This document shows, one piece after another, positions 33,401 to 43,044 of a stretch of 64,000 nucleotides of DNA; within the stretch, counting starts at the first letter, position 1, and each line of letters starts with the position of its first letter. Below the pieces are notes generated by a model. The model was not told the DNA's origin. It made no database searches and worked only from the letters and a program-made list of their open reading frames with translations. A program made the translations under genes and the position numbers. The DNA is taken from NCBI GenBank assembly GCA_040388375.1, contig JAZKBU010000004.1, positions 248,001-312,000 on the forward strand, given 5' to 3'. The DNA is from Bacteroidota bacterium (GTDB taxonomy: Bacteria > Bacteroidota > Bacteroidia > UKL13-3).

Positions 33401-36400
33401 TAACCATTGACGTAAAAGGAGAAATCCTGGATTTGAAAAACACGATTAACACGATGGTGGAGCAGTTAAACTCTTTTGCTTTCGAGGTAACGCGTGTAGC
33501 TCGTGAGGTGGGTACAGAAGGAAAATTAGGGGGTCAGGCAGAAGTAAAAGGAGTAGCGGGAACGTGGAAAGATTTAACGGATTCCGTGAACATGATGGCT
33601 TCCAATTTAACATCGCAGGTACGTGGTATTGCAAAAGTAGTAACCTCAGTGGCAACCGGAAATCTTCGCCAAAAATTATCGATTAACGCAAAAGGGGAGG
33701 TTGCGCAATTAACGGATACAATCAATGAAATGATTGAAACACTTGCGGTATTTGCCGATCAGGTAACAAACGTGGCGCGTGAGGTGGGTGTAGAAGGAAA
33801 ACTGGGAGGACAAGCAAGTGTGCCGGGTGCTTCGGGCATCTGGAAAAACTTAACAGAAAACGTAAATCAGTTAGCACAAAATTTAACAACGCAGGTACGT
33901 GCCATTTCGGATGTGGCATCGGCTGTAACCAAAGGAGATTTAACACGAAACATTAGGGTGGATGCAAAAGGTGAGGTGGAGGCTTTGAAGGATACCATCA
34001 ACCAGATGATTACCAACTTACGTGAAACCACATTGATTAATCAGGATCAGGATTGGTTGAAATCCAATTTGGCGAAATTTGGTCAGATGTTACAAGGGCA
34101 ACGTGAGTTGGAAACCGTAACACAAAGGATTCTTTCAGAATTAGCCCAGGTTGTACATGCACATTATGGCGCGTTTTATTTGTTGAAACAAGATGAAGAT
34201 TTGCAAAGTGTAAGGCTAAAATTATTTGCAGCTTATGCATATAAAGCAGAGAAAAACATTGCCAAAGAATTTGCCATTGGTGAAGGATTAGTTGGTCAGT
34301 GTGCTTTGGAAAAAGAACGGATTATTCTTTCAAAAGTTCCTTCTGATTACATCAAAATAAACTCGGCACTGGGTAAAGCAAAACCGGCTAATCTTATTGT
34401 GCTTCCGGTATTATTTGAGAACAACGTGAAAGCGGTAATTGAGTTAGCTTCACTGGATGCATTCAGTGAAACACATTTGGACTTTTTAAGTCAGATGACG
34501 GAAAGTATCGGGATTGTATTGAACACCATTGAAACCAATTCGCGTACAGAGGAATTGCTTACACAATCACAATCATTGGCAGGGGAGTTAAAAATTCAGC
34601 AAGAAGAGTTACGCAGAACAAACGATGAGTTACAAGACAAAGCACTACTCCTTGTTAAACAAAAAAATGAGGTGGAGGCTAAAAACAAAGAGGTAGAAGA
34701 AGCAAGGCTTTCATTGGAAGAGAAAGCAGAACAGCTTACATTAACATCTAAATACAAATCAGAGTTCTTGGCAAACATGTCACATGAGTTGCGTACCCCT
34801 CTTAACAGTTTGCTCATTCTTGCACAGCAGTTGTACGAAAATGCTGAAGGTAACTTGAATGATAAACAGGTACGCTATGCCAAAACCATTCACTCTTGTG
34901 GTGACGATTTAATTCAATTGATTAACGATATTCTCGATTTATCTAAAATCGAATCAGGATTTATCACCACCAATTTCTCTGCTGTTCGCTTTAACGATAT
35001 TGCCGGATTTGTGGAAACAACCTTTAAGCCTATTGCAGAGGCCAAGCATTTAGGATTTAATATAGACATAGATGGAAACCTTCCAGACATTATGGAAACG
35101 GATTTACAGCGCTTGAATCAGATTTTGAAGAACCTATTGTCGAACTCTTTTAAATTTACAGAAAAAGGTGGCGTCAAACTAAAAATATACGAAGCGAAAA
35201 AATCATGGAAACCCGGAATACAAGCACTAGATACTGCCAAACAGGTAGTAGCATTTGCCATTAGCGATACCGGAATTGGTATTCCGCAGGAAAAACAAAA
35301 CATCATTTTCGAAGCTTTCCAGCAAGCAGAAGGTTCAACAAGTAGGAAATATGGCGGGACAGGTTTAGGGCTTTCCATCAGCCGTGGTCTTACCGAGTTA
35401 TTGGGTGGTACAATCGAATTGGAGAGCACATCAGGACAGGGTAGTATATTTACCTTGTATTTACCGGTCGAAAACACAACAGGTGCTGCGTTAAATGAAA
35501 GTACATTAAATACCTTTCAGCAACTGCAACAACTATCTAACGGCAATGGAGACATTGATAATTTATTAAACTCTATTCGTATTACTTCTGAAGGAATAGA
35601 ATCCAAAGGTTTGGTAAATGAAATGATTAACGATGCCGGTGATGATAGGAACAATATTCAACCCCACGATAAAGTAGTATTGATTGTGGAAGATGATTTA
35701 CGCTTTGGAAAAATATTGGTGGAGAAGGCACGTCAGGAAAAACTGAAAGCAATTGTTGCGGTGAGTTATATTGAGGTTTTTGATTTTGTGAATCGCTTTT
35801 CGCCTATTGCCATTACGCTGGATGTAAAACTTCCGGATACAAGTGGTTGGCGTGTACTTGATTTATTGAGAAACGATTTAAGCTACCGCCATATTCCTAT
35901 TCACCTTATTTCTGGCGAAGAAAATAGAATATTGGCTTTAAAACGTGGAGCACGCAGTTTCCAATTGAAGCCAATAGAGAATGATTCTTTGAATGAACTT
36001 TTTGATGACATCATTAAATTTAATGAGAAAGAAGTGAAGCAATTGCTTGTAGTGGAGGATAACCAATTGGAATCATCACAAATTGCTAAAATTTTAAGAG
36101 GAGAAAATATTTTGGTAACCATTGTTTCTTCCGCTAAAAAGGCACTTTCAACAATTAAAAAGCAAAGTTTTGATTGTATTATTTTAGACTATACTTTGCC
36201 TGATATGTCGGGTGCCGATTTGGTGAAACAGGTATATGACATCAAAGAAAAAAACACACCAATTATTGTTTACTCTGCCAAAGATTTTAACAAGGCAGAA
36301 GTGAACATGCTTAATCAAAATTCAAATACAGTGTTATTGAAAGGTGTAAACTCATTGGAGCATTTGCTGGAAGAAACCGTTTTGCATTTACACATCAACC

Positions 36401-36837
36401 ATAAAAATTTGGCAGCTGAAAAAAGAAAAGTAATTGAGAATATCCGAATGAAAGAAGATATTCTTACCGGCAAAAATATTTTGGTAGTGGATGATGATGT
36501 TAGAAATTTATTTGCACTAACAACCGTTTTCGAACGTTTCAATATCAATGTAATTACTGCCGAGAGTGGGAAAGAAGCCATTAATATTCTGAATGAAAAT
36601 CCTGCTATTAATATGGTGTTGATGGATATTATGATGCCTGAAATGGATGGGTATGAAACCACCCAAAAAATAAGGAGAGAGCATAAAAATACATCCTTAC
36701 CAATTATTGCTGTAACTGCAAAAGCAATGAAAGGCGATAGGCAAAAATGTATTGAAGCAGGAGCTTCAGATTATATTACCAAACCTTTAAAAATTGATCA
36801 GCTATTATCGCTTATGCGCGTATGGTTTTATAAATAA
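30421..36837 (+). CDS. Giant soluble hybrid histidine kinase with tandem HAMP array, GAF and three receivers
   Basis: This 2138-residue protein has no signal peptide or membrane helix. The N-terminal part (about 50-1210) is a HAMP-type signal-relay array; after a degenerate first block, eleven near-identical 92-residue units run from about residue 194 to 1205. Then come a GAF domain (about 1230-1370), a coiled coil, a HisKA domain (H-box [16 protein letters not shown], His about 1456) and an HATPase ([29 protein letters not shown]). Three receivers end the protein: about 1750-1865, 1870-1985 and 2017-2138. Each has the conserved Asp ([33 protein letters not shown]). The layout resembles fungal Nik1-type osmosensor kinases. 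It is followed 11 bp later by a receiver-kinase gene. Confidence 0.92.
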   Translation: MATKKEESSSSTNGHVEVVTPAKGKRNSKLTKDIFTDKELVDLPDAMINDRELLRILTEVKNGNFSVRLPIDQTGLSGKICDTLNEIISLNEKMMDEFTYAGNTIGKQGKLTQRIQLPAAKGSWTKGIESLNTLISDLVHPTIEIAHVISSVAKGNLSQEMPQEIGGHTLQGEFARIAKEVNDMVKQLNLFSMEVTRVAREVGSEGKLGGQAKVKGVAGVWKDLTDSVNQMGSNLTAQVRNIAEVTTAVAKGDLSKKITVDVKGEILELKNTINTMVDQLNSFSSEVTRVALEVGTEGKLGGQAQVKGVAGTWKDLTDSVNQMASNLTGQVRNIAEVTTAVAKGDLSRQITVDVKGEILELKNTINTMVDQLNSFSSEVTRVAREVGSEGKLGGQAKVKGVGGVWKDLTDSVNQMGSNLTAQVRNIAEVTTAVAKGDLSRKITVDVKGEILELKNTINTMVDQLNSFSSEVTRVALEVGTEGKLGGQAHVKGVAGTWKDLTDSVNGMASNLTGQVRNIAEVTTAVAKGDLSRKITVDVKGEILELKNTINTMVDQLNSFGSEVTRVAREVGSEGKLGGQADVPGVAGTWKDLTDSVNKMASNLTGQVRNIAEVTTAVARGDLSRKITVDVQGEILELKITINTMVDQLNSFGSEVTRVAREVGSEGKLGGQATVEGVGGVWKDLTDSVNQMGSNLTSQVRNIAEVTTAVAKGDLSRKITVDVRGEILELKNTINTMVDQLNAFGSEVTRVAREVGSEGKLGGQADVPGVAGTWKDLTDSVNKMASNLTSQVRNIAEVTTAVANGDLSRKITVDVQGEILELKNTINTMVDQLRGFASEVTRVAREVGTDGKLGGQANVPGVAGTWKDLTDSVNQMAGNLTDQVRNIAEVAIAVAKGDMSKKITVDVRGEILQLKETLNTMVDQLRAFASEVTKVAREVGTDGKLGGYAFVPGVAGTWKDLTDGVNQMTSNLTAQVRNIAEVTKAVAGGDLSKTVTIDVKGEILDLKNTINTMVEQLNSFAFEVTRVAREVGTEGKLGGQAEVKGVAGTWKDLTDSVNMMASNLTSQVRGIAKVVTSVATGNLRQKLSINAKGEVAQLTDTINEMIETLAVFADQVTNVAREVGVEGKLGGQASVPGASGIWKNLTENVNQLAQNLTTQVRAISDVASAVTKGDLTRNIRVDAKGEVEALKDTINQMITNLRETTLINQDQDWLKSNLAKFGQMLQGQRELETVTQRILSELAQVVHAHYGAFYLLKQDEDLQSVRLKLFAAYAYKAEKNIAKEFAIGEGLVGQCALEKERIILSKVPSDYIKINSALGKAKPANLIVLPVLFENNVKAVIELASLDAFSETHLDFLSQMTESIGIVLNTIETNSRTEELLTQSQSLAGELKIQQEELRRTNDELQDKALLLVKQKNEVEAKNKEVEEARLSLEEKAEQLTLTSKYKSEFLANMSHELRTPLNSLLILAQQLYENAEGNLNDKQVRYAKTIHSCGDDLIQLINDILDLSKIESGFITTNFSAVRFNDIAGFVETTFKPIAEAKHLGFNIDIDGNLPDIMETDLQRLNQILKNLLSNSFKFTEKGGVKLKIYEAKKSWKPGIQALDTAKQVVAFAISDTGIGIPQEKQNIIFEAFQQAEGSTSRKYGGTGLGLSISRGLTELLGGTIELESTSGQGSIFTLYLPVENTTGAALNESTLNTFQQLQQLSNGNGDIDNLLNSIRITSEGIESKGLVNEMINDAGDDRNNIQPHDKVVLIVEDDLRFGKILVEKARQEKLKAIVAVSYIEVFDFVNRFSPIAITLDVKLPDTSGWRVLDLLRNDLSYRHIPIHLISGEENRILALKRGARSFQLKPIENDSLNELFDDIIKFNEKEVKQLLVVEDNQLESSQIAKILRGENILVTIVSSAKKALSTIKKQSFDCIILDYTLPDMSGADLVKQVYDIKEKNTPIIVYSAKDFNKAEVNMLNQNSNTVLLKGVNSLEHLLEETVLHLHINHKNLAAEKRKVIENIRMKEDILTGKNILVVDDDVRNLFALTTVFERFNINVITAESGKEAINILNENPAINMVLMDIMMPEMDGYETTQKIRREHKNTSLPIIAVTAKAMKGDRQKCIEAGASDYITKPLKIDQLLSLMRVWFYK
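31000..34035 (+). repeat. Tandem 276-bp coding repeat, eleven units
   Basis: The unit GAGGTAACnCGTGTGGC begins at 31000 and recurs every 276 bp (for example 31276), giving eleven in-frame copies of a 92-residue HAMP pair. Units 1 and 3, and 2 and 4, are more alike than neighbours (REVGSEG ... QMGSNLTAQ against LEVGTEG ... MASNLTGQ), and units 5 and 7 match each other, so the array probably grew by duplication of two-unit blocks. Copy number can vary by recombination or be misassembled. Confidence 0.9.
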
Positions 36838-36848
36838 AAATAAATTTG

Positions 36849-38114
36849 ATGCAACAACCCAAAATATTATTAGTTGACGACCGTGAAGACAATTTAATGT
36901 CTATTGAAACCCTTTTGGAAACAGAAGGGTATCAATTTACGAAAGCAAATTCGGGTAGGCAGGCATTAAAAATATTGCTTACCGAGTTTGATTTTGCATT
37001 GATATTAATGGATGTGAAAATGCCAAGTTTAAGTGGGCTTGAAACGGCTTCGTTGATTTATGAACGCGAAAAGCTGAAGCACATACCCATTATATTTATT
37101 ACAGCCAATAGTTATGGTGACGAGAATGTTTTTAAAGGATACAGAGCAGGCGCAGTTGATTATATTTATAAACCCATTAAACCTGAATTGCTTCGCGCTA
37201 AAGTAGGCGTTTTTATTGACCTGTACCGAAAGAACCATATACTATTGGCTCAGGAGCAAAAATTAATCACTACCAATAAAAACCTGGAAGCCGAAATTAA
37301 TGAGCGCAAAATTTCAGAAGAAAAAGTAAAAGCTTTAAACCAGCAGTTATTAGAAAGTATTGAACGTTTAGAAACGGCTAACAAAGAGTTGGATCGTTTT
37401 GCATTTATGGCATCACACGATTTGCAAGAGCCTTTGAGGAAAATACGAATGTTTAGTGATAGGTTGTTTTCAAAATATGAAGACACGTTTGATGATGAGG
37501 CTTTGATGTATATCGACCGCATTCAGAAAGCAGGGGAACGTATGCAAGCGCTTATCAAAGATATTCTTACCTTCTCTAAAATATCACTCGAAAAAGATGC
37601 TTTTGAAGACTGCGATTTAAACATAGTTATGGATGAAGTGCTTTCCGATTTGCAATCCATTTCAGAAGCAAAAGGAGCAACCATTCTGGTGGAGAACCTT
37701 CCCTCTTTATTTGTAAGCCCTGGATTAATGAGACCGCTTTTTAATAACTTAATAGGTAATGCGCTTAAATATTGTAAGAAAGATATAAACCCGCTTATTA
37801 AAATATACGCAGACACGATTACGTTTGAAAGTAAAAAAAGAAGCGGAACACCCGATAAATACTGGCGTATTTATGTGGAGGATAATGGAATTGGCTTTGA
37901 ACAAAAATATGCGGAACAGATTTTTGGAATGTTTAAAAGGCTGCATTCAGGTTCTGAGTTTGAAGGAACAGGTATTGGCCTAACGCTCTGTAAAAAAATT
38001 GTAGAAGAGCACAATGGTTTTATATCAGCTAAAAGCAAGTTCAATGAAGGGTCAACCTTTATCATTTCTTTGCCGTTTGCATTACCTCCCTCAACGGTAA
38101 AAAAAGGCGCTTAG
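36849..38114 (+). CDS. Receiver-histidine kinase hybrid, HDLQEPLRK class
   Basis: From the ATG at 36849 this is a 421-residue soluble protein (a TTG one codon earlier is not used). A receiver comes first (PKILLVDDREDN, phosphoryl Asp in LILMDVKMPSLSG, Lys in YIYKPIK), then a coiled coil, a HisKA domain with FMASHDLQEPLRKIRMF (about residue 195) and an HATPase domain (NLIGNALKYC, DNGIGF, GTGIGLTLCKKIV). The order resembles the receiver-kinase at 22563. It starts 11 bp after the giant kinase and so probably shares its mRNA, acting downstream or as its phosphorelay partner. Confidence 0.92.
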   Translation: MQQPKILLVDDREDNLMSIETLLETEGYQFTKANSGRQALKILLTEFDFALILMDVKMPSLSGLETASLIYEREKLKHIPIIFITANSYGDENVFKGYRAGAVDYIYKPIKPELLRAKVGVFIDLYRKNHILLAQEQKLITTNKNLEAEINERKISEEKVKALNQQLLESIERLETANKELDRFAFMASHDLQEPLRKIRMFSDRLFSKYEDTFDDEALMYIDRIQKAGERMQALIKDILTFSKISLEKDAFEDCDLNIVMDEVLSDLQSISEAKGATILVENLPSLFVSPGLMRPLFNNLIGNALKYCKKDINPLIKIYADTITFESKKRSGTPDKYWRIYVEDNGIGFEQKYAEQIFGMFKRLHSGSEFEGTGIGLTLCKKIVEEHNGFISAKSKFNEGSTFIISLPFALPPSTVKKGA

Positions 38115-38280
38115 GCCAATAAATCTCCTCCATCTATGTGGGAATTTAAATTACCATAAACGTAGATTTTTATCTACACAATATTTGCAAATCATTTATC
38201 TCTGATTATAAAAGAACAATTTTACCCCACTTTAAATAAGGAATATTATTTGTAACTGATATGGCAAAACCAATATCATT
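38115..38280. promoter_or_regulatory. Control region with palindromic half-sites
   Basis: Two imperfect repeats precede the outer membrane protein gene: TGTGGGAA-TTT-AAATTACCATA around 38137-38158, and GTAGAT-TTTT-ATCTAC at 38162-38177, a perfect 6-4-6 palindrome. Both have the 4-bp-spacer geometry of the island palindrome. No TGGCAY element with sensible spacing was found (the TGGCA at 38262 lies only 19 nt before the ATG). Confidence 0.3.
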
Positions 38281-38898
38281 ATGAAAACCAATATTAAAAA
38301 ATATGCCATTGCTATAGCCTTATTCTTTAGCATTAATGCATCAAATGCACAAGCCGGATTTAGCGGAGGACTAATGGGCGGATTAAGTATGGGAGCCGTT
38401 GAAATTAATGACCTTGACCAAGCTTTCTCCAATAATATAAAAGGCGATTTATATGGCTTTGAAGCCGGTTTGTATGCAAAGTTTATGTTAGATCCTTTCT
38501 ACATTAAACCAATGGCATTATATAATTTCCGCAGTGGCAGTGTAGATTACAATGATGCTTCCAACAACTCGCAACACTCAGATATTACCTTACACAAATT
38601 AGAAATTCCGGTATTGCTTGGGCTTCATCTTGTAGGGCCATTAAATATAGAGGCCGGGCCGGTATACAACTATCTTATTTCAGTAACCGACAGGTATAAT
38701 TCACAAACGGTAGATGTGGGAAGAAATGGTTTAGGTTATCGGTTTGGAGCAAATTTAGAATTAGGAGGGCTTACACTTGGACTTAGTTACCAAGGTGCTG
38801 CTTATACTTCCGGTTCAGGAAATGCTTCCTTTTATGAACCATATAAAGTTGTATTAGGTCTTGGAATACGTTTAGGTGGAGCAGGCAATGAGGAATAA
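38281..38898 (+). CDS. Outer membrane beta-barrel protein (PorT-like)
   Basis: This 205-residue protein has a signal peptide (about residues 1-23, ending SNAQ) and then repeated amphipathic strands: GFSGGLMGGLSMGAVE, DLYGFEAGLYAKFML, LEIPVLLGLHLVGPLNIEAGPVYNY and the C-terminal LTLGLSYQGAAY ... YKVVLGLGIRLG. It matches the outer-membrane beta-barrel/PorT-type domain of Bacteroidota. No ligand can be inferred. It is monocistronic with a strong terminator. Confidence 0.8.
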   Translation: MKTNIKKYAIAIALFFSINASNAQAGFSGGLMGGLSMGAVEINDLDQAFSNNIKGDLYGFEAGLYAKFMLDPFYIKPMALYNFRSGSVDYNDASNNSQHSDITLHKLEIPVLLGLHLVGPLNIEAGPVYNYLISVTDRYNSQTVDVGRNGLGYRFGANLELGGLTLGLSYQGAAYTSGSGNASFYEPYKVVLGLGIRLGGAGNEE

Positions 38899-38919
38899 AT
38901 AGCTTAACGACAAATAAAT

Positions 38920-38952
38920 AAAAAGGCCGCTTCATTTGAAGCGGCCTTTTTT
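38920..38952. terminator. Rho-independent terminator, bidirectional
   Basis: AAAAAGGCCGCTTCA and TGAAGCGGCCTTTTT are perfect 15-nt inverted repeats. It separates the convergent beta-barrel gene (ending 38898) and the DUF1328 gene (ending 38969). Confidence 0.92.
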
Positions 38953-38968
38953 GTTTAACTGTAGAGGT

Positions 38969-39136
38969 TTATTTTTTAAAAATCATTCCTCCAAAAATCA
39001 CTACCAGTAGCATAAGCACTAGAAATATAAAGAATAATATTTTAGCAATTCCTGCTGCGCCTGCTGCGATATCTGTGAATCCGAATATTGCCGCCACTAT
39101 GGCGATCAATAAAAATGTTGCTGCCCATTTTAACAT
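38969..39136 (-). CDS. DUF1328 (YtjA-like) small membrane protein
   Basis: The 55-residue frame reads [40 protein letters not shown] and [15 protein letters not shown], the characteristic DUF1328 sequence with two transmembrane helices and a [16 protein letters not shown] core. Such proteins are stress-associated inner-membrane peptides of unknown function. It was too short for the gene-size filter but is well supported by the match. A TGGCATAATTTTTTA element at 39181-39167 lies upstream. Confidence 0.88.
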   Translation of the reverse strand: MLKWAATFLLIAIVAAIFGFTDIAAGAAGIAKILFFIFLVLMLLVVIFGGMIFKK

Positions 39137-39166
39137 AATCGTGAGTATTTAGTTACCCAACTATAT

Positions 39167-39181
39167 TAAAAAATTATGCCA
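39167..39181 (-). promoter_or_regulatory. TGGCAT-type promoter-like element
   Basis: The minus strand reads TGGCATAATTTTTTA, 30 nt before the DUF1328 start, in the gap after the kinase gene ending at 39194. Confidence 0.35.
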
Positions 39182-39193
39182 AAAACAGATTTG

Positions 39194-41266
39194 TTAAACC
39201 GGAAGATAAATATCAAAAGAGGTACCACTGTTTATTTTGCTTAAAGCAGTAATATAACCACCATGGTTATCTACTATTTTTTTGCAAATGGCTAAGCCAA
39301 TTCCATTACCATTGTATTTTTGATAATTGTTTAACCTTTGAAAAATAGTGAAAATTTGAGATGCGAAGGCTTGGTCAAAACCAATTCCGTTGTCTTTAAA
39401 ATTTAAGTGTAAGTAGCTTTTTGATGCATCCAGTTGTGGTATAGCAGAGATAAGTTCCCCATCAATTATTTTCCCGCTAATAGAAATAACAGGGTCCTTT
39501 TCAGAAAATTTCAAGGCATTGCTTATCATATTATAAAAAAGCTGATTCATCTGAATAGGGATAGCTTCTATAATAGGAAGAGCTGATTTTTTAATCACCG
39601 CGTTTTTTTGTTTGATGAGTAATTCAAAGTCATCCGTTATCTGATCCAATACCTCTTCAAGGTCTACTTTTTCATGCAAATCATCAGCTTTGCTCAAACG
39701 TGAAAAGTTTAGCAGGTCGTTAATCAATAAGGACATACGATTTGCTGAAGCATTAATTTTAGTCAGGTATTCATCCGGTTTAAAACCAGGCTCATTTATC
39801 CTTGTCATGATAAGATCAGAAAAGGTTTGAATTTTTCTCAAAGGTTCTTGTAAATCATGGCTCGATACGTAGGCAAATTGTTCAAGACTATCGTTGCTGC
39901 GCTCCAACTCTTTGTTTTTTTTCTCTAATTCAGCATTGGCAATTTTTACCTTTTCGGCTGCTTCTAGTATGGTTGAGTTATCATGCCCAATGGCAAGCAC
40001 GCCATATATTTCCTGAAAATCATTTTTTAACGGGATATAATAGTTTTCAAAATACTTGTTTAACACTTTTGACTGGTAAGAAAAATTTTGAATAGTTTCT
40101 CCCTCAAGGGCTTTAAGCAAATCAGCATACATACCTGACTCTATTACTTGAGGAAATGCATCGTTTACCTTTTTACCTACAAGGTCGTTTCTTTTATAAA
40201 CATCTATTGCTTGTTTATTGAGCGAAACATATCTTAATTCTTTATCAAACACAGCAATAATATCAACAGAAGAATTTAGAATAACTTCTACAAATTCTTT
40301 CTGCGATTTAAGTTCTGCATTTTTTCTGAATAACTCAGCAGCTTGGGCATTCAAATGTTCTTCCGCGTTTTTTCGTTCAGTCAAATCGCGGGTTACTTTG
40401 GTATAGCCAATAACCTCATTTTCGTTGTTGTGTAAAGCGGTAATAGTAATACTTCCCCAAAAAAAAGTTCCGTCTTTTCGTACACGCCAACCTTCATGTA
40501 ATGCTCTTCCGTTTTCTCTTGCTTCCTTTAATAATCTATTGGGTAGTCCGCTTATCTGATCCTCTTCTTTGTAAAAAATAGAAAAGTTTTTCCCTACAAT
40601 TTCGTTTGCAGCGTATCCTTTTATTTTTTGAACACCTTTATTCCAGTTAATAATAACTCCAGTTTGGTCTAACATAAGTATAGCATAGTCCTGAACCTCA
40701 TCAATCATTTTATGATAACGTTCTTCACTTTCTATAAGGTCAACTGTTTTCTTCTTTAATGCTGTAGTACGTTCTGTTACTCTTTTTTCAAGCTTATCTT
40801 CCAGTGCTATGCCCAGTTGTTTTTGGGTGGTAATATCAATTAAAGTGTTTACTGCACCGGTAACATTTCCCTCATTATCAAAAATAGGTTCTGGGTGAGG
40901 TACCACAAATCTTCTATCCCCATCCGGACGTTCAATAATAATTTCAACCCCGCTTACTTTTCTTCCTTCTTTTAAAGCAATGGCCATGGGGCACTCATCT
41001 GCTGGCATTGATGAACCATCCGGACGAAATATTTTCCATGAACCGCACCAATAGTCTTTTCCTATTTCAGGCTCACGTCCCCATAATTCCACAGCCGCAT
41101 CGTTATACATATCAATCATCCCATCTCTGTTACAGGTATATACAGCAATAGGCAAACTTGATAACAAGTGTTTGTGTTTTATTTCACTTCTCTGTAATAG
41201 CGATCCACTTAATATATCGGAGGCTGGTTCCTTAATGGGCCTTGGTTTCTTTTGCTCCTGGTTCAT
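39194..41266 (-). CDS. PAS-domain histidine kinase
   Basis: This 690-residue soluble kinase has three PAS domains: about 30-145 (LPIAVYTCNRDGMIDMYNDAAVELWG, ending in a PAC), about 185-305 (YAILMLDQTGVIINWNKGVQKIKGY) and about 330-445 (DIIAVFDKELRYVSLNKQAIDVY). A coiled coil precedes the HisKA domain with FAYVSSHDLQEPLRKIQTFSD (His about residue 475), and the HATPase has SNALKFSEKD, DNGIGF and NGIGLAICKKIV. The HDLQEPLR H-box class often pairs with Rcp1-like receivers such as the one at 18406. It is a single gene on the minus strand. Confidence 0.9.
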   Translation of the reverse strand: MNQEQKKPRPIKEPASDILSGSLLQRSEIKHKHLLSSLPIAVYTCNRDGMIDMYNDAAVELWGREPEIGKDYWCGSWKIFRPDGSSMPADECPMAIALKEGRKVSGVEIIIERPDGDRRFVVPHPEPIFDNEGNVTGAVNTLIDITTQKQLGIALEDKLEKRVTERTTALKKKTVDLIESEERYHKMIDEVQDYAILMLDQTGVIINWNKGVQKIKGYAANEIVGKNFSIFYKEEDQISGLPNRLLKEARENGRALHEGWRVRKDGTFFWGSITITALHNNENEVIGYTKVTRDLTERKNAEEHLNAQAAELFRKNAELKSQKEFVEVILNSSVDIIAVFDKELRYVSLNKQAIDVYKRNDLVGKKVNDAFPQVIESGMYADLLKALEGETIQNFSYQSKVLNKYFENYYIPLKNDFQEIYGVLAIGHDNSTILEAAEKVKIANAELEKKNKELERSNDSLEQFAYVSSHDLQEPLRKIQTFSDLIMTRINEPGFKPDEYLTKINASANRMSLLINDLLNFSRLSKADDLHEKVDLEEVLDQITDDFELLIKQKNAVIKKSALPIIEAIPIQMNQLFYNMISNALKFSEKDPVISISGKIIDGELISAIPQLDASKSYLHLNFKDNGIGFDQAFASQIFTIFQRLNNYQKYNGNGIGLAICKKIVDNHGGYITALSKINSGTSFDIYLPV

Positions 41267-41384
41267 GTTTGCTGTGCAATGTTCCGTATAATATCAACTG
41301 ATATTCCGATAGTGAAAATTTAAAATAAAAATTTGAATATAGCTTAAATAATAATGCAAGGCAATCAGGAAAAATAAACACATC

Positions 41385-41975
41385 CTATTTGTTTGGAGCG
41401 TGTGTTTTAACTGATTGGGTCTCGGCTTTTTTTATAATTTTATCAGGCGAAATAACTTCAGGTTTTGGCTTATGCTTTTTGTATGCTGAATTTGCTGTTT
41501 TTTTAAGTGGGCTGAAACTTGCCTTCTTCATCTTCATCTCATGCTTACTTCTGGCTTCTTCTACAGAGTGAGAGCTTCTTATATCAGTTGCTTTTTTTGT
41601 CATCTCTGCCAGTTCCCGGTAATACTGATGCAGTATGTTTAACTCTTGTTCGGTAAGGTCTTCTACATCAATAATGCGGTTGCTTGCAAAACCATCAGCG
41701 GCAACTAATTCATTTAGTTTAACCTGAATTACAATAGAGTCTTTGTTTTGTGTTTTCTGAATAAGAAATACCATCAGAAAAGTAATAATGGTTGTACCTG
41801 TATTAATAACAAGTTGCCATGTATCAGAGAAACCAAATAAAGGCCCACTAATTAGCCATGCCAATATAAGGCCTGCCGCACATGCAAATGCAGCGGTACT
41901 TCCTGCTGCTTTAGTTGCCACAAAAGCAAACTGCTCAAATGCGTTTTTTTTGAAAACTGTTTTCTGTTTTTTCAT
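41385..41975 (-). CDS. Low-affinity iron permease family protein
   Basis: This 196-residue protein matches the Iron_permease family: FEQFAFVATKAAGSTAAFACAAGLILAWLISGPLFGFSDTWQLVINTGTTIITFLMVFLIQ covers two or three helices (about residues 12-75), followed by QNKDSIVIQVKLNELV. The family is named after fungal Fet4-type low-affinity iron transport, but bacterial members are short and untested. The C-terminal 90 residues are basic and extended (KKTANSAYKKHKPKPEV), which is not usual for the family. It is monocistronic. Confidence 0.8.
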   Translation of the reverse strand: MKKQKTVFKKNAFEQFAFVATKAAGSTAAFACAAGLILAWLISGPLFGFSDTWQLVINTGTTIITFLMVFLIQKTQNKDSIVIQVKLNELVAADGFASNRIIDVEDLTEQELNILHQYYRELAEMTKKATDIRSSHSVEEARSKHEMKMKKASFSPLKKTANSAYKKHKPKPEVISPDKIIKKAETQSVKTHAPNK

Positions 41976-42004
41976 AGGATAAGCTCAAAAGGGGATTCAG
42001 TAAA

Positions 42005-42047
42005 AATTCAAAACAGCCTTTATAATTTATAAAAGCCGTTTTGAATT
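42005..42047 (-). terminator. Terminator-like long hairpin
   Basis: AATTCAAAACAGCCTTTATA (42005-42024) and TATAAAAGCCGTTTTGAATT (42028-42047) pair over 20 bp with two G-U steps, leaving a 3-nt loop. On the minus strand it is followed by a T-run and lies downstream of the gene ending at 42080. Confidence 0.75.
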
Positions 42048-42079
42048 GATTGCTATTTGTATGTACTGTTTGTGGTAGG

Positions 42080-42742
42080 TTATTTATAGTTTTCTGAGCC
42101 GGCAAATGGTTTATTCATTGTTTTAATAGCCATGTATTTTATTTTAAGTCCGGTCAATTTTCTGTTATCCTCTTTTGATATTTTTTTTGCATCATCCAAA
42201 CGTGAAGCTAAATCTTTTAAGCTTTTCCAGTAGTCATTAATAAGTACCCATTCTTCTTTGCTATAAATTTCTTTTTGGCTGTCTACTGTATTTACAAAGT
42301 GTTCAAAAACGCTAACAATATTTGATCCGTTCACATTTGAAAAGTCAGTATGAATATCTGCCGGAACAATAGCGGATTTTAAGGTTTCCACTTTAGCCAT
42401 CTCTTCTTTTTCTTTACGTTTTATTTGGTAATCGGCTTTAAAAGCTTGCCATTCTGCAACAGTTTCATCATAATTGTTTTTCATTTCCTGGTCCATTTTG
42501 TCGGCATGTTTATCCAGTTCAGCTTTTTTTAAGTCGTACTCTTTTTCCATGTCCTCCCATTTTTGGTCCATATATTTTTCAGATGCATCTTTATGTTCTT
42601 TTACATAAACTTTAAATTCGGCAATTGATTTTTGGGTTTTTTCTTTTCCGCGATCACTACAGTAAGATAGTGTGAAAAAAGTGGCTAGCATGGCGAATAT
42701 AAATAATCCATCTTTTGCTTTTTGTAGAAATGCTGTTTTCAT
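42080..42742 (-). CDS. Helical lipoprotein, unknown function
   Basis: From the ATG at 42742 (eleven codons inside the longest frame) this is a 220-residue protein. An N-terminal hydrophobic segment ends in a lipobox-like TLSYCSD (Cys about residue 28), and is followed by a long, highly charged helical region with heptad-like spacing (AEFKVYVKEHKDASEKYM, WEDMEKEYDLKKAELDKHADKMDQ). It should be a coiled-coil lipoprotein. I do not recognise a named family. The upstream region has degenerate repeats near 42926-42966 but only a weak TGGTGC variant of the island promoter. Confidence 0.6.
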   Translation of the reverse strand: MKTAFLQKAKDGLFIFAMLATFFTLSYCSDRGKEKTQKSIAEFKVYVKEHKDASEKYMDQKWEDMEKEYDLKKAELDKHADKMDQEMKNNYDETVAEWQAFKADYQIKRKEKEEMAKVETLKSAIVPADIHTDFSNVNGSNIVSVFEHFVNTVDSQKEIYSKEEWVLINDYWKSLKDLASRLDDAKKISKEDNRKLTGLKIKYMAIKTMNKPFAGSENYK

Positions 42743-42985
42743 GATGTTTTGGTTTAGTGTTAATATTTTCAGCATGGGTACAATCTGTGTGCCCGTACAG
42801 TGTTGACTGATTATATAAACATAAAATTTAGCACCAAATCAAGGGAAAGCCCTGTGGGTATTGATTAAATAAATAACTTAATTATAATAAAGGTTTTAAG
42901 AGTGCATGATTGCAGCAACAAGAAATGGGTATTTTATCCCTATTATGGGTATTTTTTTCTACAGGGTAGAGAGGCGGTTTACAGT

Positions 42986-43027
42986 AAAAAGAGCACGTAT
43001 TAATCAATTTAATACGTGCTCTTTTTT
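42986..43027 (-). terminator. Rho-independent terminator
   Basis: AAAAAGAGCACGTATTA and TAATACGTGCTCTTTTT are perfect 17-nt inverted repeats with a 7-nt loop, downstream of the beta-barrel gene that ends at 43045 on the minus strand. Confidence 0.9.
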
Positions 43028-43044
43028 ATTAGTTTGCTTTTTAT

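Noticed and set aside
31000-34035. The repeated 276-bp DNA could look like a CRISPR array or a transposon cluster
   Set aside because: The repeats are in-frame coding units of one long protein with HAMP composition and have no spacers of fixed length or repeat palindromes.
30866-34240. Many antisense reading frames over the HAMP array
   Set aside because: They are mirror images of the coding repeat, share its period and have no leader or homology.
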